From: Sphingobacterium detergens
Lineage (GTDB): Bacteria; Bacteroidota; Bacteroidia; Sphingobacteriales; Sphingobacteriaceae
Length of the DNA: 64,000 bases
Direction of reading: 5' to 3'
NCBI RefSeq assembly: GCF_003610355.1
Contig: NZ_RAPY01000001.1
Span: forward strand, 1,302,001 to 1,366,000
The notes below the pieces were generated by a model. It did not search any database and was not told the DNA's origin. It saw only the letters and a program-made list of their open reading frames with translations. Positions 37,649-46,034 of the stretch are shown here, piece by piece (position 1 is the stretch's first letter; every line of letters starts with the position of its first letter). Both the position numbers and the translations under genes were made by a program.

Positions 37649-37699
37649 ATCTCTCTTATTTATGTTATTTAATTAAGTTACTGAAATCCTGATAGCTTT

Positions 37700-40462
37700 T
37701 TATTTTGTCGGAATGGGCGCAAATTTAGTTAAGTTAATGCCTTCGACAGCAGCTTTGTATTCTTCAATATTAGGAATACGACCTAAAATAGCTGAAAGTA
37801 CAACGACAGGTGTAGATGCTAATAGGGATTCTCCTTTTTTACCATCTCTGTCTTCTACGACACGACCTTGAAACAACCGTGTTGAAGTAGCCATCACCGT
37901 ATCACCTTTAGCAGCTTTCTCTTGGTTACCCATACACAGGTTACAACCAGGACGCTCCAGGTACATGATATTTTCGTATTCCGTACGGGCAGTGCTTTTC
38001 GGCAATGCATCACTGAACTCAAATCCAGAGTATTTTTGCAAAAATTCCCAATCGCCTTCAGCCTTCAACTCATCAATGATATTATACGTCGGAGCTGCAA
38101 CAACCAATGGTGCCTCAAAAGTAACAACACCTTTTTGCTGTTCGATATTCCGCAACATTTTCGAAACGATTTTCAAGTCGTCCTTGTGTACCATACATGA
38201 ACCTACGAAACCTAAATCTACCTTTTTGTTTCCACCATAGTAAGAAAGATCACGAATGGTGTCGTGTGTATAACGTTTGGAAACGTCTGCGTTATTTACA
38301 TCTGGATCCGCAATCATTGGTTCTTCGATAAGATCCAAATCAACGACAACCTCAGCATAGTATTTTGCATTGTTATCTGGTGTCAACGCTGGTTTAGCGC
38401 CAGATCTGATTTCTTCGATACGCTTGTTCGCTTTATCGATCAAACCTTGCAAAACGTTGTTTTTATTTTCCATACCCTTATCAATCATGATTTGGATACG
38501 ATTTTTAGCGATTTCTAACGATTCAATTAATGTATCATCCTGCGAAATACAGATGGATGCTTTTGCTTTCATCTCCGCTGTCCAGTCCGTAAAAGTAAAG
38601 GCCTGATCGGCAAGTAATGTACCGATATGAACCTCAATGATTCTACCTTGGAAAACGTTTTCTCCAGCGAATTGTTGCAACATCTGCGCTTGTGTAGCAT
38701 GTACAACATCACGGAAATCCATGTGTTCCTTCATGCTACCTTTGAACGTGACTTTTACAGATTCAGGAATCGGCATCGAAGCTTCACCCGTAGCCAATGC
38801 TAATGCAACAGTACCCGAGTCAGCTCCAAAAGCAACACCTTTAGACATACGTGTATGGGAGTCACCACCAATGATGATTGCCCATTCGTCAATCGTAATA
38901 TCATTTAATACTTTGTGGATAACATCTGTCATGGAGTGATAAACGCCTTTTGGATCGCGTGCTGTAATCAAACCAAAATCGTTCATAAATTTCATCAATT
39001 TTGGAATGTTCGCTTGCGCTTTCTTATCCCAAACAGATGCTGTATGACAACCTGATTGATAAGCACCGTCAACCGTAGGAGCAATTACTGTAGCAGCCAT
39101 TGCTTCCAGTTCCTGTGCAGTCATTAAACCTGTCGTATCTTGAGAACCGACAATATTCACTTTCACGCGAACGTCAGAACCAGCATGCAATACTTTACCT
39201 GGTGTTACACCTACTGCGTTTTTGTTGAAGATTTTTTCTACAGCAGTTAAACCTTGACCTTCAATGGTGATTTCTTTCGAAGGAGCAAATACCGTAGGTG
39301 CCTGGATACCTAAAGTTTGTGCTGCGAAAGTTTGGATTTTTTTACCAAATACGATAGCATAAGAACCACCCGCTTTGATAAACTCCATTTTTTGTGGTGT
39401 CAATGCTTTTGAAATATCAATTAGCTCCTGCTCACCATTATATAATTTTTTTGTTTTTGTATTGATCGTTAATACAGTACCTGTAGCTACAGAATAAACC
39501 TCCTCTAAAATAGGCTCATTTTTGTCATTGCGAACAACATTTCCGTTTTCATCAACTTTCTTCACCCAGTTTTTAAGATCGATACCAATACCACCTGTCA
39601 CATCTACTGTTGTCAAGAAAATTGGCGAAATGCCATTCGTACCACCTACAATTGGCGCGATGTTTACAAAAGGAACATAAGGGCTAGCTTGTTTACCAGT
39701 CCATAGAGCTACATTGTTTACACCTGACATCCGTGAGGATCCCACACCCATTGTACCTCTTTCTGCGATCAACATCACACTTTTACCTGGATGCTGTGCC
39801 TGTAAGTCCTGGATTTGTTGTTGTGCTTCTGGCGTGATCATACATTTACCGTGCAATTCACGATCAGAACGCGAGTGAGCCTGGTTACCCGGAGATAGTA
39901 AATCTGTAGAGATATCACCTTCACCTGCGATAAAAGTAACTACCTGAATTTCTTCCGTTACTTCAGGAAGTTTCGTGAAAAATTCAGCTTTCGCGTAACT
40001 TTCCAAGATATCTTTTGCGATAGCATTACCTTGTTCATAAGCGTCCTTCAAACGAGCAGTATCTGCATCATATAAGAAAACCTGTGTTTTAAGTACTTCC
40101 GCAGCTTGACTTGCAATCGCAGCATCAGCACCTAAAGCAAGATCCAATAATACGTTGATAGAAGGTCCACCCTTCATATGAGACAATAGCTCAAAACCAA
40201 AATCAGGTGTGATCTCAGCAACAACTGATTCACCCAGAATAATTTCTTTTAAGAACTGCGCTTTAACACCAGCTGCAGGGGTTGTGCCCGGCAAGGTGTT
40301 ATAGATAAACAATCTTAAAGATTCTGCTCTATTTCCATTGTTTAAATCTTTAATCTGAGCAATTACTTCACTTAGTAATTCTGCTCCGTCAATAGGCTTA
40401 GGATGTAATCCTTGGCCTTCTCGTTCTACAACCTCTTGTACGTAATCGTTGTAAATACTCAT
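37700..40462 (-). CDS. acnB: Aconitate hydratase B (2-methylisocitrate dehydratase)
   Basis: The 920-residue product, from ATG 40462, has the AcnB order: an N-terminal HEAT-like domain, then the swivel domain early (AERGTMGVGSSRMSGVNNVA), then the catalytic core. The cluster Cys lie in YQSGCHTASVWDK, LGFVGSCMVHKDD and ERPGCNLCMGNQEKAAKGD. GGDSHTRMSKGVAFGADSG is also typical. It is slightly longer than E. coli AcnB, with an extra segment near residues 320-370. Three upstream codons (MIS) were dropped. A -7 box 190 nt upstream implies a long leader. Confidence 0.96.
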   Translation of the reverse strand: MSIYNDYVQEVVEREGQGLHPKPIDGAELLSEVIAQIKDLNNGNRAESLRLFIYNTLPGTTPAAGVKAQFLKEIILGESVVAEITPDFGFELLSHMKGGPSINVLLDLALGADAAIASQAAEVLKTQVFLYDADTARLKDAYEQGNAIAKDILESYAKAEFFTKLPEVTEEIQVVTFIAGEGDISTDLLSPGNQAHSRSDRELHGKCMITPEAQQQIQDLQAQHPGKSVMLIAERGTMGVGSSRMSGVNNVALWTGKQASPYVPFVNIAPIVGGTNGISPIFLTTVDVTGGIGIDLKNWVKKVDENGNVVRNDKNEPILEEVYSVATGTVLTINTKTKKLYNGEQELIDISKALTPQKMEFIKAGGSYAIVFGKKIQTFAAQTLGIQAPTVFAPSKEITIEGQGLTAVEKIFNKNAVGVTPGKVLHAGSDVRVKVNIVGSQDTTGLMTAQELEAMAATVIAPTVDGAYQSGCHTASVWDKKAQANIPKLMKFMNDFGLITARDPKGVYHSMTDVIHKVLNDITIDEWAIIIGGDSHTRMSKGVAFGADSGTVALALATGEASMPIPESVKVTFKGSMKEHMDFRDVVHATQAQMLQQFAGENVFQGRIIEVHIGTLLADQAFTFTDWTAEMKAKASICISQDDTLIESLEIAKNRIQIMIDKGMENKNNVLQGLIDKANKRIEEIRSGAKPALTPDNNAKYYAEVVVDLDLIEEPMIADPDVNNADVSKRYTHDTIRDLSYYGGNKKVDLGFVGSCMVHKDDLKIVSKMLRNIEQQKGVVTFEAPLVVAAPTYNIIDELKAEGDWEFLQKYSGFEFSDALPKSTARTEYENIMYLERPGCNLCMGNQEKAAKGDTVMATSTRLFQGRVVEDRDGKKGESLLASTPVVVLSAILGRIPNIEEYKAAVEGINLTKFAPIPTK

Positions 40463-40648
40463 AGATATCAATCTTTCTATTTTAAGGGTAGTTCAGCAGA
40501 TATACTCCTATCTTCCTACACTACCGTGTCTGTAATATAATTAAGCGAATATATAACCTCTGTAGCCTTCCTACATTAAATTATAAATTGCCCGTTCAGT
40601 TCGTATTTTTAAGTTGATTCATTTACCGTAAATCAACTATATTGACTA
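40463..40648 (-). promoter_or_regulatory. Long leader of acnB-acn
   Basis: If transcription begins at the -7 box below, the leader is about 186 nt, much longer than others in this window. It holds a hairpin (AGTTGATT 40612-40619 with AATCAACT 40631-40638) and two copies of TGTAGGAAG on the minus strand (near 40514-40522 and 40568-40576). Regulatory function is inferred. Confidence 0.3.
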
Positions 40649-40652
40649 AATA

Positions 40653-40660
40653 CAAAAATA
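40653..40660 (-). promoter_or_regulatory. -7 box TATTTTTG upstream of acnB
   Basis: It reads TATTTTTG on the minus strand. No well-spaced -33 TTG was found, so support is moderate. Confidence 0.35.
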
Positions 40661-40782
40661 GTGAAAATCCAACTTTAAACGCATGCATTCCATTTATTTA
40701 AATCAATTTGGAATTGTTCTAAACAGAACTTATGCAATCCAGCCATTTTTTTTTGAAACTATTTTTTTCGTCTTATCCATCT

Positions 40783-40820
40783 AAAAAAAAGAGGCGATTT
40801 ATTTTACTAAATCACCTCTT
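40783..40820 (-). terminator. Intrinsic terminator downstream of rpe
   Basis: The stem AAGAGGCGATTTA/TAAATCACCTCTT (one mismatch or G-T pair) is followed by T8 on the minus strand, just after the rpe stop. Confidence 0.85.
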
Positions 40821-40827
40821 CTTATCT

Positions 40828-41508
40828 TTATATATTTTCTATATTTATATCGATATCTTTCAGCGATTTAATGGTATCCAAAGGCGCAGCAGCATTGAAC
40901 ACAAAAGAACCCGCGACCAATACATCTGCACCAGCTTTTAATAGTTGAGTGGCGTTAGCAGTGGTAACTCCCCCATCAATTTCGATCAGCAATCCATCAT
41001 TGACACCTTTAGCCATTGCACGGAGTTCCTGTACTTTGGCATACGTATTTGTAATAAACTTCTGTCCACCGAACCCAGGATTGACAGACATCAGGCACAC
41101 AAGATCTAGATCGGCCAAAACATCTTTCAAAAGTGCTACAGGTGTATGTGGGTTCAATGCAACCCCAGCTTTACAGCCTAACTCTTTGATAGCCGCCAAC
41201 GTACGGTGCAGATGCGTACAAGCCTCATAATGTACGGTAATTATTTCTGCTCCGGAGTCTTTACATACCTGTAAATAACGATCAGGATCAACAATCATCA
41301 AATGTACATCCAATGGTTTGGTGGCATGTTTCGCAATAGCTTGCATAACGGGAAATCCAAACGAGATATTCGGTACAAAAACGCCGTCCATAATATCGAT
41401 ATGAAACCAATCAGCCTCACTATTGTTTACCATGATGATATCATCGTATAATTTCGCGAAGTCTGCAGCAAGAACGGATGGTGCAATTAGATGTGATTTT
41501 GTTGACAT
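40828..41508 (-). CDS. rpe: Ribulose-phosphate 3-epimerase
   Basis: The 226-residue product, from ATG 41508, has IAPSVLAADFAKL, the metal/acid-base segment WFHIDIMDGVFVPNISFG, DVHLMIVDPDRYL, CLMSVNPGFGGQKFI and IEIDGGVTTANATQLLKAGA. All are standard for this TIM-barrel enzyme interconverting ribulose and xylulose 5-phosphates. A -7 box at 41524-41531 lies inside the longer open frame (to 41574), so the shorter start was chosen. Confidence 0.96.
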   Translation of the reverse strand: MSTKSHLIAPSVLAADFAKLYDDIIMVNNSEADWFHIDIMDGVFVPNISFGFPVMQAIAKHATKPLDVHLMIVDPDRYLQVCKDSGAEIITVHYEACTHLHRTLAAIKELGCKAGVALNPHTPVALLKDVLADLDLVCLMSVNPGFGGQKFITNTYAKVQELRAMAKGVNDGLLIEIDGGVTTANATQLLKAGADVLVAGSFVFNAAAPLDTIKSLKDIDINIENI

Positions 41509-41523
41509 GTTGTGTTTTTTTTG

Positions 41524-41531
41524 CAAAGATA
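41524..41531 (-). promoter_or_regulatory. -7 box TATCTTTG of rpe
   Basis: A perfect TAnnTTTG on the minus strand. The predicted start near 41519 leaves about 11 nt to the ATG. A TTG lies 16 nt upstream, a little close. Confidence 0.4.
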
Positions 41532-41619
41532 ACAAGTATTTTCCGTTCAACACAGCATTCCCCACATTTAACATGATTCAAATCGCATTTGGCAGAATCC
41601 ACAAAAAATAAATTATAAC

Positions 41620-41627
41620 TACATTTG
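41620..41627 (+). promoter_or_regulatory. -7 box TACATTTG of pgpH
   Basis: A perfect TAnnTTTG. The predicted start near 41632 leaves about 29 nt to the GTG at 41661. The nearest TTTG (41588-41591) is too far to be a standard -33. Confidence 0.4.
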
Positions 41628-41660
41628 TATATTAACTTTATATAAAAAACATCGTTCACT

Positions 41661-43778
41661 GTGGGAAGATTAAAAATAAAATATAAAAGAGAATTAAATA
41701 CGACCGAAAATCTCATCCGAAAAATTGGACTAATATTGATCACCATCGTTCTGATCTGTATTTTTCTTCCCAAACAACCGCGGTTCCGTTATGAATTCCA
41801 AAAAGGAAAAGTATGGAACCATGAAAATTTAATATCCCCTTACAATTTTGCGATCCTCAAGACGCAGGAGGAGCTCAATGCGGACAAAAAAGGTATATTG
41901 AATACGATCCAGCCAATTTATAACGCCAATACAACAACAAGCAAAGAACAGATTGATCAGTTCAATACGGATTTGTCCGAAAAATGGCAAAGCAGCAAAC
42001 TCGACACAACACACGAAAATATAAACGACTACCGCAGTGCCGGGAATGCCATATTGAACCATCTCTATGGAAAAGGGATACTCTCGTTGAATAACCGGTT
42101 TCAAAACCGCAACAACGAGAAATCACCGGCTTCAAAACATTATAATTTTACGTTAATACAAGATAAAGTTGCCTCACAAAAAAACACGGCTGATTGCTAT
42201 ACGATCGAAAGCTCCTATGGCTATATGGACGAATTAATGCCTAAGCTGACCAAAATAAAACAAAAAGGCTGGCTAGAGGAAACGTTAAAAAACTATATCA
42301 CGATTAACTATATTTATAATGACCAGCAGACCGAAGCCTTGGAACAAAATGCCATCGCCAATATATCCGCTACCCGAGGAGTTGTCCAAAAAGGTGAACT
42401 GATCGCTGAAAAAGAAAAAATTATATCCAATGAGACCTACCAAAAGCTAGAATCGCTACGTAAGGTATATGAAGACGAAGGAAAAATAAGTGGAAATCAA
42501 AACTATGTAACGTTAGGGCAATTTCTCATTATATCCCTTGCTCTTTCCATACTCATGGTATTTCTGTTTCTGTTCCGTAAAGACATCTATTTCAACAACA
42601 GGTTATTGATGATTATCATGATCGTCATTATCGGTATGCTTGCTGTGCTTTCCTGGGCCATCAAGATCAAAATACCAAATCTATACTATATTCCATTTTG
42701 TGCGGTCCCCATTATCATCCGCATCCTATTCGACACACGGGTCGCACTGAATATCCATCTATTGATGGTCCTTTTGGCGGGACTATTTGTACCGAACAGT
42801 TTTGAGTTTGTCTTTTTACAATTTATGGCGGGCATCGTTGCGATATACAGCATCAAGACATTGGTCAAGCGGGAACAGTTGTTTGTTTCATCAGCGATCA
42901 TCCTCGGGACATACTGGGTCGCTTACATTGGATTAGTGGTCACAAGAAATGGCTCTATTGACACCATTTACTGGACAGACCTCCTTCCCTTCCTGGTTAG
43001 TGTTATGATCACTTTGCTCGCCTATCCGATGATCTATGCCTTCGAGAAACTCTTTGGCATTGTTTCCGATTTAACCTTGATGGAGCTTACCAATAGTAAC
43101 TCCAAATTATTGCGAGAACTTTCCTTTAAAGCTCCAGGCACTTTTCAGCACTCCCTACAGGTAGCCAATCTGGCCGAGGCCGCAATTTATAAAATCGGAG
43201 GTAATCCCTTATTGGTCCGTGCCGGCGCCTTGTACCATGACATCGGTAAATTGACCAATCCGCAATTTTTTATTGAGAATCAAAAAACAGAGAAAAACCC
43301 GCATGATGAACTCTCTCCGGAGCAAAGTGCACAGATCATCATCTCCCATGTCATCAAAGGTGTTGATGTCGCCAAGAAACATCAGCTTCCCGAGGTTATC
43401 CTTGACTTTATCCGAACACACCACGGTACCACACGTGTAGACTATTTTTACAATTTATTTGTTAAAAATAATCCAGACAAACTCGTGGACGAATCTTTAT
43501 TCACCTACCCCGGCCCCATCCCTTTCTCTAAAGAAACGGCAGTATTGATGATGGCCGACTCTGTTGAAGCAGCATCCAGAGCTTTAAAAGAACCCTCGGA
43601 GGAGTCTATCAATAATCTGGTTGATAAAATAATTGAACACAAATTGATGCGCGGACAATTCAACAATAGTAATATCACATTGAAAGATATCACCGAATCG
43701 GCCGTTATTTTCAAGGCTATGCTCAAAAGTATCTACCATGTTCGGGTGGATTATGATTTGAGTAAAAAAACAATGTAA
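41661..43778 (+). CDS. pgpH: 7TM-HD family phosphohydrolase (PgpH-type, probable cyclic-di-AMP phosphodiesterase)
   Basis: The 705-residue product, from a GTG start, has a first membrane helix near residue 22, an extracytoplasmic 7TMR-HDED domain to about 285, six further helices at about 290-480, and a cytoplasmic HD domain. The HD motif is ALYHDIGKLTNPQFF near residue 525, with a preceding His in GTFQHSLQVANLAE and later FIRTHHGTTRVDYFY and MADSVEAASRAL. In Firmicutes this layout degrades cyclic di-AMP; the same substrate here is inferred from the family. Confidence 0.9.
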   Translation: MGRLKIKYKRELNTTENLIRKIGLILITIVLICIFLPKQPRFRYEFQKGKVWNHENLISPYNFAILKTQEELNADKKGILNTIQPIYNANTTTSKEQIDQFNTDLSEKWQSSKLDTTHENINDYRSAGNAILNHLYGKGILSLNNRFQNRNNEKSPASKHYNFTLIQDKVASQKNTADCYTIESSYGYMDELMPKLTKIKQKGWLEETLKNYITINYIYNDQQTEALEQNAIANISATRGVVQKGELIAEKEKIISNETYQKLESLRKVYEDEGKISGNQNYVTLGQFLIISLALSILMVFLFLFRKDIYFNNRLLMIIMIVIIGMLAVLSWAIKIKIPNLYYIPFCAVPIIIRILFDTRVALNIHLLMVLLAGLFVPNSFEFVFLQFMAGIVAIYSIKTLVKREQLFVSSAIILGTYWVAYIGLVVTRNGSIDTIYWTDLLPFLVSVMITLLAYPMIYAFEKLFGIVSDLTLMELTNSNSKLLRELSFKAPGTFQHSLQVANLAEAAIYKIGGNPLLVRAGALYHDIGKLTNPQFFIENQKTEKNPHDELSPEQSAQIIISHVIKGVDVAKKHQLPEVILDFIRTHHGTTRVDYFYNLFVKNNPDKLVDESLFTYPGPIPFSKETAVLMMADSVEAASRALKEPSEESINNLVDKIIEHKLMRGQFNNSNITLKDITESAVIFKAMLKSIYHVRVDYDLSKKTM

Positions 43779-43860
43779 TTTTAATTGCTAAACAACAAAT
43801 TGAAATTCAAATGCTTATTGTAACGTTACGTTTTTTTTGCATTTTTTTTGATATTTAGGC

Positions 43861-43891
43861 TTTGCAGATTCAAATAATTGCCTTATGTTTG
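43861..43891 (+). promoter_or_regulatory. Promoter of the tRNA-Ser gene
   Basis: TTTG (43861-43864), exactly 19 nt, then TATGTTTG (43884-43891). This is a full match to the Bacteroidota -33/-7 consensus. The predicted start near 43896 is about 10 nt before the mature tRNA. Confidence 0.7.
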
Positions 43892-43905
43892 CAATGTCAA
43901 AACAC

Positions 43906-43995
43906 GGAAGGGTGCCTGAGTGGCCGAAAGGAACAGTTTGCTAAACTGTCGTACTGGAAACGGTACCGCGGGTTCGAATCCCGCCTCTTCCGCCA
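43906..43995 (+). tRNA. tRNA-Ser (anticodon GCU)
   Basis: The acceptor stem GGAAGGG pairs with CTCTTCC (one G-T). The anticodon arm is ACAGT-TTGCTAA-ACTGT with anticodon GCT at 43940-43942. The long variable arm marks a class II tRNA, the T-loop is GGTTCGAATCC, and CCA is encoded (43993-43995). GCU reads AGC/AGU Ser codons. A terminator follows 8 nt later. Confidence 0.97.
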
Positions 43996-44002
43996 AGACT
44001 AC

Positions 44003-44032
44003 AAAAAGCTCAACATTAGTTGAGCTTTTTTT
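44003..44032 (+). terminator. Intrinsic terminator after tRNA-Ser
   Basis: The stem AAAAAGCTCAAC/GTTGAGCTTTTT with an ATTA loop is followed by further T. Confidence 0.88.
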
Positions 44033-44098
44033 GTTTACGGTGTAAGAAACGGATGATCCATCAAATGCAAAAACTGGATCAGATACAAAAACTGTGGA

Positions 44099-44260
44099 CT
44101 AAGCAAATAATCTGGTTAGTCTGGACAGGAAAAAGTTGATATCGCCGACACCTCTGAACTGAGTTCTGAAAGCTTTTATTTTTGCATTAAAGGACTCAGC
44201 GGAAGCATTGGTACTCCGGTTGTCAAAGTAGTTTAATATCTCTTTATGGTGCATGCTTAT
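44099..44260 (-). pseudogene. C-terminal remnant of an ISL3-like DDE transposase
   Basis: About 54 codons encode MHHKEILNYFDNRSTNASAE, then SFNAKIKAFRTQFRGVGDIN and FFLSRLTRLFA, ending at a stop at 44099. This matches the conserved C-terminus of Bacteroidota ISL3-type transposases (NxxTNAxxESFNAKIK). Everything upstream of it in the same frame belongs to unrelated sequence, so only the tail survives. No terminal inverted repeats were found. Confidence 0.75.
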
Positions 44261-44282
44261 CGTTGTCGAAGTTTCAAGGGTT

Positions 44283-44583
44283 TTAACCCCATGGACCCCA
44301 CTTCCTTTCCCTTTATTATTTATGATAAGCGGAATTATAACATCTTCCTCTTTGATATCCGAGACTCCGTAAAACAAATGAGGACTTTATAATATTTGAC
44401 ATTAGAAGAAACTTGAACATGGTCAAATTTGACTTCTACATTATCAGCCATATTGATAACGTCTAGTTTTGATTCGGTCACAAATACAAACCTTGATTTT
44501 CGAATAACAACATAACAGTATAAAGTCAGCGCAATACCAAAAGCAGACCAAAAATGCGTAAGAATTTCTGAAATCATATTCAT
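44283..44583 (-). pseudogene. Decayed gene for a membrane-anchored protein, with a frameshift
   Basis: The frame from ATG 44583 encodes a membrane helix (FWSAFGIALTLYCYVVI) and then SKLDVINMADNVEVKFDHVQ to VKYYKVLI. At about 44363-44367 the sense moves to another frame, GVSDIKEEDVIIPLIINNKG, consistent with a one-base indel. This second frame runs into the transposase tail near 44280, so the 3' part of the gene is lost. The pieces resemble small membrane proteins with an extracytoplasmic beta domain. Original function unknown. Confidence 0.5.
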
Positions 44584-44599
44584 CGGTTAACAAAATTCC

Positions 44600-45005
44600 T
44601 TGAAAACACAGAAAAACTATACATCTAAAAAAGTTCAAGTGAATCTGGATATTAAAGCACTTTTTTATTGAATTTGGGCTAATCACTAAAAATATAAATT
44701 TCAAGCAAATAATAAATTGGGCACATAGATTTAAAAAAGAGGGAATTGAAGATCTAAAAAATAGAAAGGCCTGTGGCAAACGTAGTGCATTATCAGATGA
44801 GCAATTAGAAAGGATTAAAGAACTAGTGCTAAAAGAAGCTCCGGCTAAATATGGCTTTCAATCAGAAAAATGGACAGGACCGCTATTGGTGTAATGGATC
44901 AAAATGGAATACGGCCTAGAGTAGGAAAAAGCACAGATATACATTCTTCTAGAGAAAGTGGGAACCGTCTTTGAAAAGAAAGCTGGCTTAGTTTTAAAAG
45001 TGTAA
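44600..45005 (+). pseudogene. N-terminal remnant of an IS630-like transposase
   Basis: Read on the plus strand, a helix-turn-helix region (NWAHRFKKEGIEDLKNRKAC, then GKRSALSDEQLERIKELVLK) and AKYGFQSEKWTGPLL match the start of IS630-family transposases. The frame is broken by TAA at 44892-44894 and TAG at 44922-44924, and continues in sense (WIKMEYGLE, then KAQIYILLEKVGTVFEKKAG) to 45003. A probable frameshift lies near 44655-44672, since KTQKNYTSKKVQVNLDIK precedes in another frame. The catalytic half is absent. Confidence 0.75.
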
Positions 45006-45412
45006 TTATTTAATAAACTTTTACCAAAAGCGACGACGAACCAATATAGGCGAAATCTCCAACCAAATAAAGTTTTCAAACATCTCTTTGAAAAAATACT
45101 CATAAATTGGAATATTATATTTTTTGCTAAAAATATTCCCGATTTCGAAAGTATTAATCCCAAATTCGAAATTTTACAAATAAAACTAAGTATATATTTG
45201 TTATGCGAAAATATTTATCTCGAGATTATTTTAAACGCATTTTTAATACACTTATTTTAGTAATATTAACTTTATTTAATTCCATCCAACAAAGAACATG
45301 ACGATGTAATTAAGATTTAACTTCTTGATTTTATGGACCAAGACAGCACTTAATAAGTCAATATACAAAAAACATTAAAAAAGCAATTCATAATTTTTAC
45401 AATAGAAACTAC
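45006..45412. other. AT-rich gap between the transposase remnant and the lipoprotein gene
   Basis: No gene is supported. A stretch of about 85 codons after 45005 lacks stops on the plus strand but has no start codon and no recognisable motif. The base composition is visibly more AT-rich than the flanking core. Confidence 0.4.
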
Positions 45413-46030
45413 ATGATACAATTAAAAAGGTATTTATTTTTTGCAATTATAATATTTGCAATGTCTTGTCAGAAAAAAGATTTATCTACAGCTAATAATC
45501 TCTTGACGGGAGCAGCCAAAGGAGATATATTATCACTACAAGAAGTAAAGGAGTTTATTGGTCAAAAGAATTATAATACTGGAAAGAAATCCAGTAAAAA
45601 TAATATACTCAATAATAAAAGTCAAATAGGAGAACCTGATTTACTATGGGATAAATCATTTGAAACCGAGCTTGTCAAAGGCTTTCCTGTTCTATGTGTA
45701 CCATCAAAAAATGCGATAACTTCTGATCTAAAATTAAACGGAGTTAATCGCAATGGATTCCGATTGATGGTATTTCAGCATAACAAATAGCATGAAGTCA
45801 AACATGACATATGGGAACTATTTCCAGACGAAAAATACATTAGTAATAAGGCCGACTTTAAAAAACTGAAAAGCGGTGACTTAAATACATTTTCAGCGTA
45901 TGAGAGTATAGTGGATAACTTTGATTTTACCGGTTATTTAGCCGTGTATACATCAGACAGGGGAGTTAAAGCAGTTTTTAAAGTCGTTGATGGGGTAATA
46001 TTTGAAGTTTATGATACTAAAAAGATTTAA
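45413..46030 (+). pseudogene. Lipoprotein gene interrupted by an in-frame amber stop
   Basis: From ATG 45413, 125 codons encode a lipoprotein (lipobox FAMSC, Cys 19) with SLQEVKEFIGQKNYNTGKKS. TAG at 45788-45790 stops the frame, but the same frame continues with good coding sense for 79 more codons (HEVKHDIWELFPDEKYISNK, later FTGYLAVYTSDRGVKAVFKV) to TAA at 46028-46030. The extension ends 4 nt before the next gene, as expected for an operon. One substitution at the TAG would restore a 205-residue protein. I do not recognise the family. Confidence 0.7.
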
Positions 46031-46034
46031 CACG

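Noticed and set aside
44858..45163. Minus-strand 101-codon frame
   Set aside because: It is the antisense shadow of the IS630-like remnant and AT-rich flank, with no protein-like features of its own.
45006..45260. Long stop-free stretch after the IS630-like remnant
   Set aside because: It has no start codon and an AT-driven composition (Ile, Asn, Lys, Phe), and shows no match to transposase sequence.
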